A DNA stretch of 14,460 nt from Planctomycetaceae bacterium (GTDB taxonomy: Bacteria; Planctomycetota; Planctomycetia; Planctomycetales; Planctomycetaceae), in the NCBI GenBank assembly GCA_020426085.1, contig JAGQQP010000043.1, positions 1 through 14,460 on the forward strand, read 5' to 3'. Positions 1 through 7,549 of the stretch are shown piece after piece; the stretch's first letter is position 1; each line of letters begins with the position of its first letter. The notes under the pieces were generated by a model. It searched no databases. It had not been told where the DNA came from and saw nothing but the letters and a program-made list of their open reading frames with translations. The position numbers and the translations under genes are program-made.

Positions 1-45
1 GTGTTTATTGTAGTTCAAGTTTTGAACGAAGATGGATTGTTTCAG

Positions 46-417
<372 letters not shown>

Positions 418-459
418 TCCTTGGTTTTAATGCTTACATTTAATATTTGATCACATTTG

Positions 460-481
460 TCAGTGTTCTGCCGGGCACTGA
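460..481 (+). promoter_or_regulatory. hairpin in rpsL-rpsG intercistronic region
   Basis: TCAGTG (460-465) pairs with CACTGA (476-481), extendable inward by two G-T wobbles, leaving a short CTGCCG loop. It lies in the 89-nt gap between rpsL and rpsG. In E. coli the same gap is where S7 binds its own mRNA to repress translation. A similar role here is inference from position only. Confidence 0.4.
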
Positions 482-506
482 AATTACTGTCAGAGGAAAA
501 GTTGGG

Positions 507-986
507 ATGAGCAAGAAGTTTACAGCCAGTGCGACTCAGTTGAAGCCAGATCCGCGGTTCAATTCGCTGCTGGCTTCCAAGTTTGTTAACTGCCTGATGC
601 ACGATGGTAAGAAGAGCGTTGCTCAAAACGTCTTTTATGATGCCTTGGACCGAATCAAGGAAAAGGTTCCCGATGTCGAGCCGATCGAAGTCTTCACACA
701 GGCTGTGGAAAACGTAAAGCCCAGTGTTGAAGTCCGTTCCAAGCGGGTCGGTGGTGCAACTTACCAGGTTCCAACACCGGTGAACCCCAAGCGTCAGCAG
801 ACTCTGGCCATCCGCTGGATTCTGGCTGCCATCCGTGGCAAGAAGGGACGTCCGATGGAAGTTCGTCTGGCCGATGAAATTCTGTCCGCTCACAAGAAAG
901 AGGGGACAGCCATGACAACCCGTGAGAATATTCATCGTATGGCTGAAGCGAACAAGGCATTTGCTCACTTCGCCTTCTCACGCTAA
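507..986 (+). CDS. rpsG: 30S ribosomal protein S7
   Basis: S7 nucleates assembly of the 3' major (head) domain of 16S rRNA and lines the E site. The product is 159 residues (family about 156). Visible hallmarks are the PDPRFNS segment near the N-terminus, [15 protein letters not shown], the [10 protein letters not shown] beta-hairpin, the LAIRWI helix and the [18 protein letters not shown]-terminal block. The frame is open upstream to 447, but ATG 507 is preceded by a good SD (AGAGGA, 492-497) and gives the typical MSKK start. It follows rpsL by 89 nt and is the last gene before a strong terminator, so rpsL and rpsG probably form one short transcript. E. coli S7 represses its own operon; the hairpin upstream could serve that here. 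Confidence 0.97.
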   Translation: MSKKFTASATQLKPDPRFNSLLASKFVNCLMHDGKKSVAQNVFYDALDRIKEKVPDVEPIEVFTQAVENVKPSVEVRSKRVGGATYQVPTPVNPKRQQTLAIRWILAAIRGKKGRPMEVRLADEILSAHKKEGTAMTTRENIHRMAEANKAFAHFAFSR

Positions 987-1005
987 GGTAAGTTAATCGA
1001 TCATT

Positions 1006-1056
1006 AAGACGCACTGGTATGGCTCTCGCGCCAATACTTTGTGCGTCTTTTTTTTT
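1006..1056 (+). terminator. intrinsic terminator after rpsG
   Basis: AAGACGCAC (1006-1014) pairs perfectly with GTGCGTCTT (1041-1049). An inner stem GTATGGC (1017-1023) pairs with GCC plus ATAC (1030-1037), with one bulged A. A run of nine T (1048-1056) follows directly. This is a textbook Rho-independent terminator, 20 nt after the rpsG stop, and it separates rpsL-rpsG from fusA. Confidence 0.93.
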
Positions 1057-1106
1057 GATCCACGGCAAAGGCAGAAAATGTAAGATCTGGTTTGTGTAAA
1101 TTGGAT

Positions 1107-1137
1107 TTCAGACAGAAATGATGCGTTGCAGTCTGAA
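1107..1137 (+). promoter_or_regulatory. hairpin in the fusA leader
   Basis: TTCAGAC (1107-1113) pairs perfectly with GTCTGAA (1131-1137) around a 17-nt loop, 40 nt before the chosen fusA start. It has no T tract, so it is not a terminator. It could be a 5' leader element of the fusA transcript, whose promoter should lie between the terminator and about 1170. I could not find a convincing -35/-10 pair there. A 7-bp stem could also occur by chance. Confidence 0.3.
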
Positions 1138-1177
1138 TAGCATGTTGGCAATTTTGTGAATGGGATTACAGGGAAAG

Positions 1178-3277
1178 ATGTCAGCTTCAATAGATCATAT
1201 CAGAAACATCGGAATTATCGCTCACATTGACGCCGGTAAGACCACGACCACCGAGCGGATTCTGTATTACGCAGGCGTTGTACACAGGCCCGGCGGTGTC
1301 GATGAGGGGACCACAGCGACCGACTTCGATGAAGAAGAGGCCAAGCGGGGGATTACCATCTATTCGGCTGCGATTACCTGTCACTGGAAAGGGTACTCGA
1401 TCAATATCATCGACACGCCGGGGCACGTCGATTTTACGGCCGAAGTCGAACGCAGTCTGCGTGTACTGGACGGTGCCGTCGTGGTATTCAGTGCGATGGA
1501 AGGGGTCGAGGCGCAGAGTGAAACCGTCTGGCGGCAGGCCGATAAATACAATGTGCCCCGCATCTGTTTCATTAATAAAATGGATCGCATCGGTGCCAGT
1601 TTTACTCGCACGTTTGACGAGATCAAACGCCGTCTGCGCGCCAACCCTGTGGCGCTGCAGATTCCCATTGGTGAAGGCTCGACTTCGACAGGAGTCTCGT
1701 TCGAAGGTGTGATCGATCTGATCAAAATGAAATCGCTCTATTACGACCAGGAATCGATGGGGGCCAGTTTCGAAGTGCGTGAGATCGCGGACGAGTATCT
1801 GGAAGAGGCCCAGGAGTGGCGGAGCAAGATGCTGGAGGCGGTAGCCGAGCTGGATGAGAAAGTGCTGGAGCAGTATTACGAAACCGAGGATATTCCGGAA
1901 GAGGATCTACTGCGTCTGTTAAGAGAGGCGACATTGCGGGGTGATCTGCAGCCTACGTTTTGTGGTTCTTCTTTGAATTTTATCGGCGTGCAACCGGTGC
2001 TGGACGCGGTGGGTCAGTTTCTGCCCAGCCCGCTGGATCGGCCTCCTGTTGAGGGGATTAACCCTGTTCCGAAAAAGCGTGGCGGTGAAGCGGGAGAACC
2101 TGAAACGCGGGCGACTTCGGTGGATGAGCCGATGTGTGGACTGGTCTTCAAGATTCAGACTGACAGACACGGCGATTTGTGCTTTATCCGAGTTTACTCG
2201 GGGCAGTTGAAGAGCGGAACGCGACTGTTGAATGCGCGTACCGGCAAGAAGGAATTAATCAGCCAGCTCTGGCGCGTGCATGCAGACGCGCGGGAAAAGG
2301 TGGAAACGGACAGTATTGATGCCGGCGATATTGCCGGGGTGATCGGGCCGAAAGATGCGGTGACCGGCGATACTTTGTGTGATATCAAGCATCCGATTCT
2401 GCTGGAAAGTATTTCGTTTCCCGAGACGGTGATTTCGATGGCCGTGGAGCCGGAGTCGAGTGCGGATCGAAAAAAACTGGAAGAGACCCTGGTGAAGCTG
2501 TCCCGGCAGGACCCGACGTTCAAGGCGGTCCCCAACGAAGAGACCGGCCAGACGATTGTATCTGGTATGGGAGAGCTGCATCTGGAGGTCTTGCGGAACC
2601 GGATGCAGAAGGAATTCAATTTGAGCGTGCGAGTGCATAAGCCGCGCGTCAGTTATCGGGAAACGGTTGCCGCTGCTGTCGAAAAAAGTGTTGAGTTCAA
2701 TCGACCATCAGCCAACGGGAATCTGTATTTCGGTGTGAAGCTGCGTCTGGAACCGTATAAGGGTGAGGCACCGGTTTCGATTATCAGTAAGTTGAAGCCG
2801 GAAGACCTGGATCCCAGCCTGGTCAAGGTCATGATGGATACGTTGCGGATGGGTGTTGATGGCGGCGGGCAGGTTGGATTTCCTCTGATGAATGTGCAGT
2901 TTACCGTGCTGGAGGCACATGCCCGCGAAGGGGAAACGAATGATGCTGCTGTAGAAGCGGCTGTTTCTGAAGCGCTGCACGGTTGCATTATGGATGCGAA
3001 AATGCAGTTACTGGAGCCCATCATGAAGATGGAAGTCGTGACGCCTGATGAGTTTCGCGGGAATATTCAGGCGGATCTCAGTTCGCGGAATGCCAATGTA
3101 TTGAACAGTGAATGGCGGGGGGATCTGTGTGTCATGGAAGTGGAATCGCCATTATCACAGTTGTTTGGTTATTCTACCCAGATTCGCAGTCTTTCACAGG
3201 GGCGTGCTTCGTTCTCGATGGAGCCTTTGAAGTATGCACCAGCTCCTCCGAGCGTCTTAAAAGAGATGATTGGATAA
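1178..3277 (+). CDS. fusA: translation elongation factor G (EF-G2/mtEFG2-like type)
   Basis: Five-domain translational GTPase, 699 residues. G1 is AHIDAGKT (15-22), switch I is close to RGITI (57-61), G3 is DTPGH (79-83, with catalytic His83), G4 is NKMD (133-136), and a later GSSL-type G5 is present. The C-terminus has the EF-G domain V signature [17 protein letters not shown]. Domain IV starts at YRET (493-496) but lacks the QSGGRGQYGH-type motif of canonical EF-G; residues about 506-520 are unrelated. Together with [11 protein letters not shown] in switch I this resembles the EF-G2/mtEFG2 branch, known for ribosome recycling rather than translocation. Arginine codons are mainly CGG/CGC, unlike the CGT-rich neighbours, suggesting lower expression. 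ATG 1160 is an alternative start; ATG 1178 has a close AGGGA. No tuf follows. Confidence 0.93.
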   Translation: MSASIDHIRNIGIIAHIDAGKTTTTERILYYAGVVHRPGGVDEGTTATDFDEEEAKRGITIYSAAITCHWKGYSINIIDTPGHVDFTAEVERSLRVLDGAVVVFSAMEGVEAQSETVWRQADKYNVPRICFINKMDRIGASFTRTFDEIKRRLRANPVALQIPIGEGSTSTGVSFEGVIDLIKMKSLYYDQESMGASFEVREIADEYLEEAQEWRSKMLEAVAELDEKVLEQYYETEDIPEEDLLRLLREATLRGDLQPTFCGSSLNFIGVQPVLDAVGQFLPSPLDRPPVEGINPVPKKRGGEAGEPETRATSVDEPMCGLVFKIQTDRHGDLCFIRVYSGQLKSGTRLLNARTGKKELISQLWRVHADAREKVETDSIDAGDIAGVIGPKDAVTGDTLCDIKHPILLESISFPETVISMAVEPESSADRKKLEETLVKLSRQDPTFKAVPNEETGQTIVSGMGELHLEVLRNRMQKEFNLSVRVHKPRVSYRETVAAAVEKSVEFNRPSANGNLYFGVKLRLEPYKGEAPVSIISKLKPEDLDPSLVKVMMDTLRMGVDGGGQVGFPLMNVQFTVLEAHAREGETNDAAVEAAVSEALHGCIMDAKMQLLEPIMKMEVVTPDEFRGNIQADLSSRNANVLNSEWRGDLCVMEVESPLSQLFGYSTQIRSLSQGRASFSMEPLKYAPAPPSVLKEMIG

Positions 3278-3346
3278 TTTTTAAAAAATCATGGGGTTGG
3301 ACGCTTGGTATCCAGCGGACGAGTGTGTAACTTGTCTCCTCTGCGA

Positions 3347-3375
3347 ATCTGAAAACTGCACGACAGAATTCAGAT
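3347..3375 (+). repeat. inverted repeat in fusA-rpsJ gap
   Basis: ATCTGAA (3347-3353) is complementary to TTCAGAT (3369-3375) with a 15-nt loop. A second weak AT-rich hairpin (TTCAG 3417-3421 with CTGAA 3437-3441, plus inner AAAA/TTTT pairs) follows. Neither is followed by a T run, so I do not see an intrinsic terminator for fusA in 3278-3450. Confidence 0.3.
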
Positions 3376-3450
3376 GAACAGTAACTGATGTCCTTTCCTG
3401 GTGAAGAAGTCAGAATTTCAGAAAAAGCGTTTTAAGCTGAACTGGGGTTG

Positions 3451-3479
3451 TTGACAAGCGGTGAAGGTCTCATTAGTAT
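3451..3479 (+). promoter_or_regulatory. sigma-70-type promoter for the S10 block
   Basis: A perfect -35 hexamer TTGACA (3451-3456), a 17-bp spacer and a -10 hexamer TAGTAT (3474-3479, 4 of 6 matches) lie about 70 bp before the rpsJ start. Transcription would start near 3486, giving a leader of about 64 nt. It is the best housekeeping promoter I find in the window and sits where the S10 operon promoter is expected. Confidence 0.7.
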
Positions 3480-3488
3480 TGCTCGCTT

Positions 3489-3517
3489 CCCCGTGCGAGA
3501 GAATTGTCTAAACGGGG
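3489..3517 (+). promoter_or_regulatory. rpsJ leader hairpin
   Basis: CCCCGT (3489-3494) pairs perfectly with ACGGGG (3512-3517), leaving a 17-nt loop, at the very 5' end of the predicted rpsJ transcript and 18 nt before the SD GAAGGA (3536-3541). It could protect the 5' end or be a protein-binding site; E. coli controls this operon through an L4-responsive leader. No sequence match to that leader is claimed. Confidence 0.4.
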
Positions 3518-3549
3518 TAAGAGTCTAATTTTAAAGAAGGAAATTATTG

Positions 3550-3882
3550 GTGGCCGTTGCGAGTCAAGAGCGAATTAGAATTCGCATGGAAGCTTATGAT
3601 CACTCCGTTTTGGATCAGTCGGCAGCAGATATTGTTGATACCGCGAAGCGAACCGGTGCGATCGTGCATGGCCCCATTCCATTGCCAACACGAATTGAAC
3701 GATATACGGTTCTGAAAGGGCCGCACATCGACAAGAAATCTCGTGAGCAGTTTGAAATTCGGACTCATAAGCGTTTGGTTGATATTTTGTCTCCAACCGG
3801 TAAGACGATTGATGCTTTGAATAAATTGTCGTTGCCTGCTGGGGTTGATATTAAAATTAAGGCGTCCGCTGGCGGAAACTAG
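3550..3882 (+). CDS. rpsJ: 30S ribosomal protein S10
   Basis: S10 is a small-subunit head protein, 110 residues here versus about 103 in E. coli. Conserved blocks include [10 protein letters not shown] near the N-terminus, [19 protein letters not shown] in the extended loop that reaches into the head, [12 protein letters not shown], and the C-terminal AGVDIKIK strand. Two non-ATG starts are possible: TTG 3547 and GTG 3550. The SD GAAGGA (3536-3541) is 8 nt from GTG and 5 nt from TTG, so I prefer GTG; the difference is one residue. It is the first gene after the TTGACA/TAGTAT promoter and opens the S10 block, with 160 nt before rplC. S10 has a known second role as NusE in antitermination complexes; nothing here tests that. 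Confidence 0.96.
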   Translation: MAVASQERIRIRMEAYDHSVLDQSAADIVDTAKRTGAIVHGPIPLPTRIERYTVLKGPHIDKKSREQFEIRTHKRLVDILSPTGKTIDALNKLSLPAGVDIKIKASAGGN

Positions 3883-3952
3883 TCTTTTTCGGTTTTCGTT
3901 ATGATGCTCGCGGTGTCGGATCAGTGCCGGTGTCGCTTGATTGTTTAGGGAT

Positions 3953-3967
3953 CCAGCTTTTAGCTGG
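3953..3967 (+). promoter_or_regulatory. hairpin in rpsJ-rplC gap
   Basis: CCAGCT (3953-3958) pairs with AGCTGG (3962-3967) around a TTT loop. The 160-nt rpsJ-rplC gap also holds a direct repeat of CGGTGTCG (3911-3918 and 3928-3935). No T tract follows, so it is not a terminator. Function unknown; it may stabilise or process the mRNA. Confidence 0.35.
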
Positions 3968-4042
3968 TGGTGCTATGCTTCCTGCTGCCTTTAGTGGTAG
4001 TGTTCATGGAGGCTTTGTTCCCGTTGTTTAAGGGTGATGAGT

Positions 4043-4732
4043 ATGCCTGTCGGTCTGCTGGGTAAAAAGGTCGGAATGACGCAAGTTTATGATGACGGGG
4101 TTATGGTCCCGGTCACTGTGATTCAGGCTGGTCCTTGCCATGTGCTCCAGGTTCGTACTTTGGACACGGATGGTTACGAAGCGGTTCAGGTTGGTTTTGA
4201 AGATAAGCCACGCCGGTTGGCCGCTCGTAGTGAGCGTGGACATGTTGCGGCACTGGATAGTAAGCGTCAGAAGAAGCGTACTGAATCCGGCATTGCTGCT
4301 GTGGATAAGGCGGGTTGCGAGCCAAAGCGGTTTGTGAAAGAGTTTCGCACGGATGGTGAAGACCATGGCTGCGAAGTCGGTGGCGAACTGACGGTTTCCG
4401 TTTTTGCTGACGTGACTCACATCGATGTAATCGGGACCAGCAAAGGTCGTGGTTTTGCCGGTGTAATGAAAAGACATAATTTTTCTGGTCAGCGGGCAAC
4501 TCACGGTGTGAAACGAGTTCACCGTCATGGTGGTTCGATTGGTCAGAGTGCGGATCCTTCCCGTGTTATGAAGGGGACGCGAATGGGTGGTCGATATGGT
4601 GGTAAGCAGATTACTGTCAGACATTTGAAAGTGGTCCGGGTTGATGAGGAGAACGGCGTTCTTCTGGTCCGGGGTGCCGTGCCAGGCCCGAATGGGGGCG
4701 ATCTGGTGATTCGTCATACTAACAAGTATTAG
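4043..4732 (+). CDS. rplC: 50S ribosomal protein L3
   Basis: L3 is an early-assembly large-subunit protein whose extended loop reaches the peptidyl transferase centre. The product is 229 residues, longer than E. coli L3 (209). Hallmarks are GLLGKKVGMTQVYDDG (4-19), GTSKGRGFAGVMKRHNF (131-147), and GGSIGQ (163-168), whose Gln168 matches the glutamine methylated by PrmB in E. coli. Residues about 60-88 form a basic, serine/alanine-rich segment that makes this region some 18-20 residues longer than usual. GTG 4034, ATG 4037 and ATG 4043 are all in frame; AGGG (4031-4034) with 8-nt spacing favours ATG 4043, which gives the standard MPVGLLGKK start. It precedes rplD by 54 nt. Confidence 0.96.
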   Translation: MPVGLLGKKVGMTQVYDDGVMVPVTVIQAGPCHVLQVRTLDTDGYEAVQVGFEDKPRRLAARSERGHVAALDSKRQKKRTESGIAAVDKAGCEPKRFVKEFRTDGEDHGCEVGGELTVSVFADVTHIDVIGTSKGRGFAGVMKRHNFSGQRATHGVKRVHRHGGSIGQSADPSRVMKGTRMGGRYGGKQITVRHLKVVRVDEENGVLLVRGAVPGPNGGDLVIRHTNKY

Positions 4733-4786
4733 TTTTTGAGTGTTTGAAGTACAAAGATAATTCTGCCTTATATAAATGGTGTCGAA

Positions 4787-5416
4787 ATGATTTCTGTTGC
4801 AATTCAAGATAAAGCTGGCAAAGAAGTGGGCAAATACGAGTTTGAGTCCACCGAATTAGCCAATGGAATCAATCGCCAGTTACTGCACGATGTAATCGTG
4901 ATGTATGAGGCGAATAAGCGAATTGGTTCTTCCAAAACAAAGAGTCGTGGTATGGTTGTGGGAAGTACCAAGAAGCTGTTCCGTCAGAAGGGGACAGGGC
5001 GTGCCCGAGCTGGTGCCTCCCGAACTCCCGTACGACGTGGTGGTGGTCATGCTTTTGCGAAAACTCCCAAGGACTGGAGCTATCGTCTGCCTAAGAAGGC
5101 GGTCAAGCTGGCAACCCGTATGGCGATCTTAAGTAAGTTTGAAGATGAACAGGTAACGCTGATCGATGAGCTGGCGTTGCAGGTTCCAAAAACAAAAGAA
5201 GTCGCAGGCGTGCTGAAAGCTCTGGGCTTATCCAGCACCAGCTGTCTGCTGACCATTGAAGGGCACGATCCTGTAGTATGGAAGTCTGCCCGCAATATCG
5301 CAGGAGTCCAGGTTTCACCTGCCAGCGACCTGAATGCTTATGATGTTCTGCATCAGCGGCAGATGGTTCTGACCAAGTCGGCCCTGGATCGTCTGCTTGG
5401 TCGGGTTGAAGGTTAG
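4787..5416 (+). CDS. rplD: 50S ribosomal protein L4
   Basis: L4 binds domain I of 23S rRNA and lines the exit tunnel with an extended loop. Length 209 residues, close to E. coli (201). The loop is easily seen as FRQKGTGRARAGASRTP, where the lysine of QKGTGRAR is the residue altered in some macrolide-resistant mutants; here it is wild type. RRGGGHAFAKTPKDWSYRLPKK and the hydrophobic C-terminal Rossmann-like half follow. ATG 4787 lacks a recognisable SD, but the N-terminus (MISVAIQDKAGKEVG) looks complete. In E. coli L4 represses the S10 operon by binding its leader; whether it does so here is unknown. Lies between rplC and rplW. Confidence 0.96.
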   Translation: MISVAIQDKAGKEVGKYEFESTELANGINRQLLHDVIVMYEANKRIGSSKTKSRGMVVGSTKKLFRQKGTGRARAGASRTPVRRGGGHAFAKTPKDWSYRLPKKAVKLATRMAILSKFEDEQVTLIDELALQVPKTKEVAGVLKALGLSSTSCLLTIEGHDPVVWKSARNIAGVQVSPASDLNAYDVLHQRQMVLTKSALDRLLGRVEG

Positions 5417-5468
5417 TTTACAGGGTTTTCAGTTTAGTCATCCAGTCTGAGTATTGAGGTTAGTTGTT

Positions 5469-5777
5469 ATGTCGGATGGTTCAAATAAAGGCGTTCAGCT
5501 GGAGCCGTATCAGGTCGTCATCCGGCCATTGGTGACAGAAAAAGGGACTCACCTGTCTGAGTCTTATAATGCATACACGTTTGTGGTAGACAAGTCTGCT
5601 ACAAAAACAGATATCAAAAAAGCTGTGTCCGAATTGTGGAATGTGCGGGTAGTTTCTGTTCGCACACAGAATCGAGGCGGTAAGCCACGGCGACATAAGT
5701 ATAAAGTTGGTTATACAAAATCATGGAAGAAGGCGATTGTTGAGCTGCATGAGGATGATCGTATTTCATTCTTTTAA
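5469..5777 (+). CDS. rplW: 50S ribosomal protein L23
   Basis: L23 sits at the exit of the polypeptide tunnel and docks trigger factor and SRP. The product is 102 residues (E. coli 100). It has VVIRPLVTEKGTHLSE near the start, YTFVVDKSATKTDIKKAVSELWNVRV as the beta-alpha core, then a basic loop RGGKPRRHKYKVGYTKSWKKA and the terminal strand. A longer frame begins at TTG 5454, but GAGGT (5456-5460) is spaced 8 nt from ATG 5469 and overlaps the longer reading, so 5469 is the start. 52 nt after rplD, 80 nt before rplB. Confidence 0.95.
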   Translation: MSDGSNKGVQLEPYQVVIRPLVTEKGTHLSESYNAYTFVVDKSATKTDIKKAVSELWNVRVVSVRTQNRGGKPRRHKYKVGYTKSWKKAIVELHEDDRISFF

Positions 5778-5857
5778 GCCGTATTTTGTGTAGGGTGTCA
5801 GTCAAAACAATTCGTAATCTGGTTTTGAAGCCAACAAAAAAATTGAGGAACTAAATT

Positions 5858-6715
5858 ATGGGAATCCGATTCTACAAGCCAACAACACCAGGTCGGCGCG
5901 GTGCATCGGTGAGCGATTTTGCAGCGATTACGGATCGTAAAAAAGCTCCTGAGAAATCCCTGCTGGTACGGTATAAGAAAAAAGGCGGGCGGAATAACCA
6001 GGGTGTGATCACGGCTCGTCATCGTGGCGGCGGACACAAGCGGATGTATCGTCTGATCGATTTTCGTCGTACCAAAGATGGTGTACCTGCCCAGGTGAAT
6101 GGGATTGAATACGATCCGAACCGTTCAGCCCGGATTGCCTTGTTGCATTATGTTGACGGTGAAAAGCGATACATTCTGGCTCCGGAAGGCTTGAAAGCCG
6201 GTGATACCGTAGTCAGTGGAGATAAAGTAGAACCAAACGTCGGGAACTGCATGCCTCTGTCAAGCATTCCCCTGGGTTCAACAATTCATAACGTGGAAAT
6301 GCAGCCCGGTCGTGGTGGTCAGCTCTGTCGCAGTGCTGGTACTTCTGCCGTGTTGAATGCTCGTGAAGAAAACTGGGCACAGGTGACTCTGCCTTCTGGC
6401 GAAGTTCGTCGTATTCCCAGTTCCTGTCGTGCCACGATTGGTGAGATCGGTAACTCAGAGCATACCAAGATTGTTTTAGGAAAAGCAGGTCGTAAACGCT
6501 GGCTGGGGCGTCGTCCCCATGTGCGTGGTACCTGTATGAACCCGGTCGCTCACCCGATGGGTGGTGGTGAAGGTCGAAACTCGGGAGGTCGTCACCCCTG
6601 TAGTCCGACTGGTAAACTGTCCAAAGGCGGAAAGACCAGGAAGAAGAAAAAAGCTTCTTCAAAAGCCATCATTCGACGTCGCAAGTCACGTCGTTATGGC
6701 CAGCTGAAGCTCTGA
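5858..6715 (+). CDS. rplB: 50S ribosomal protein L2
   Basis: L2 is needed for subunit association and lies close to the peptidyl transferase centre. Length 285 residues, slightly longer than E. coli (273). Visible are [20 protein letters not shown] (OB-fold domain), [14 protein letters not shown], the [22 protein letters not shown] segment, and the conserved C-terminal glycine-rich loop with a basic tail ending [10 protein letters not shown]. In the loop the usual HPHGGGEG reads HPMGGGEG (His232, Pro233, Met234), and the preceding Asp is Ala. SD GAGGA (5845-5849) is 8 nt from ATG. It sits 80 nt after rplW and 64 nt before rpsS, as in most bacteria. Confidence 0.97.
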   Translation: MGIRFYKPTTPGRRGASVSDFAAITDRKKAPEKSLLVRYKKKGGRNNQGVITARHRGGGHKRMYRLIDFRRTKDGVPAQVNGIEYDPNRSARIALLHYVDGEKRYILAPEGLKAGDTVVSGDKVEPNVGNCMPLSSIPLGSTIHNVEMQPGRGGQLCRSAGTSAVLNAREENWAQVTLPSGEVRRIPSSCRATIGEIGNSEHTKIVLGKAGRKRWLGRRPHVRGTCMNPVAHPMGGGEGRNSGGRHPCSPTGKLSKGGKTRKKKKASSKAIIRRRKSRRYGQLKL

Positions 6716-6779
6716 TTTTGTACGTTCATTCAAGTTTTAAAGTATAACTATCTGTTTTCGATAATTGAGGACAAGTTTT

Positions 6780-7046
6780 ATGGGTCGCTCTCTGAAAAAA
6801 GGGCCATATGTTGACGTTAAGCTTCTTAAGAAGATTGAGAAGTTGAACGAGTCGGGTAAAAAGACACCGATCAAAACATGGGCTCGTGCTTCAACGATTG
6901 CTCCGGAGTTTGTAGGTCATACATTCCTGGTGCATAACGGGCGTGCTCACTTAAACGTCTATGTTACGGAAGAAATGGTTGGTCACAAGCTGGGTGAATT
7001 CTCGCTGACCCGCAACTTCCGTGGTCATACGATGAAGAAAAAATAA
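6780..7046 (+). CDS. rpsS: 30S ribosomal protein S19
   Basis: S19 is a small-subunit head protein that forms a complex with S13 near the A-site finger. The product is 88 residues (E. coli 92). [19 protein letters not shown] at the start, [25 protein letters not shown] in the middle, and [19 protein letters not shown] near the end are classic. A longer frame from TTG 6765 adds MRTSF, but that stretch contains the SD itself (GAGGA, 6767-6771, 8 nt before ATG 6780), so 6780 is right. It lies between rplB and rplV. Confidence 0.96.
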   Translation: MGRSLKKGPYVDVKLLKKIEKLNESGKKTPIKTWARASTIAPEFVGHTFLVHNGRAHLNVYVTEEMVGHKLGEFSLTRNFRGHTMKKK

Positions 7047-7125
7047 GCGTTTGTGTTTGTTGTTGTTGCGGCTGTGATGGCCGATAACCGATAGAATTAT
7101 GCAATAGTGAAGTGGAGTAATTGTC

Positions 7126-7470
7126 ATGGGGCAAGTTCGAGCAATGCATCGATTTGCACGAATTTCAGCAACAAAGGTTCGTCCTTTTGCAGACCTGGTG
7201 CGAGGTATGACAGCTTCAGAAGGTTTGGATTCGTTGAAGTACATTCCAAACCGGGGAGCACGTTTCCTTGAGAAGGTCATCAAGAGCGCGATGGCGAATG
7301 CTGAAGACAAGGGTGCTCGCAATGTTGAAGGTTTGAAGATCACAGAAGCCCGCGTTGACGGCGGCCCGATGTTCAAACGCATTCAGCCTCGTGCCCGGGG
7401 TATGGCTTACACGATTCGTCGTCGTATGTCACACATTCATATTTCGATTGAAGCTCCCGAGCTGCCTTAG
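7126..7470 (+). CDS. rplV: 50S ribosomal protein L22
   Basis: L22 contacts all 23S rRNA domains and its beta-hairpin lines the exit tunnel beside L4. Length 114 residues (E. coli 110). The N-terminal helix block HRFARISATKVRPFADLVRG and AMANAEDKGARNVEGLKITEA are standard; the tunnel hairpin is GGPMFKRIQPRARGMAYTI and the C-terminal strand SHIHISIE. The MKR motif of E. coli, deleted in some erythromycin-resistant strains, corresponds to MFKR, so no deletion is seen. SD TGGAG (7113-7117) is 8 nt from ATG. It precedes rpsC by 79 nt. Confidence 0.96.
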   Translation: MGQVRAMHRFARISATKVRPFADLVRGMTASEGLDSLKYIPNRGARFLEKVIKSAMANAEDKGARNVEGLKITEARVDGGPMFKRIQPRARGMAYTIRRRMSHIHISIEAPELP

Positions 7471-7549
7471 AAACTGACCTGACTTTTAACTGACTGTTGT
7501 CACAAATAACTGAAACTCAATCAGAAATACTTAAAGGATAACCTGTATC

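Noticed and set aside
1..45. GTG start giving a 138-residue S12
   Set aside because: The extra 15 residues do not match S12, and [10 protein letters not shown] is the conserved N-terminus.
3901..3948. Mini-ORF of 15 codons in the rpsJ-rplC gap starting ATGATG
   Set aside because: No SD and no recognisable peptide; the region is better described as a structured leader.
4028..4807. Long open frame on the - strand opposite rplC (259 codons)
   Set aside because: It is a shadow of rplC; its translation is rich in His, Thr and Asn with no recognisable motif.
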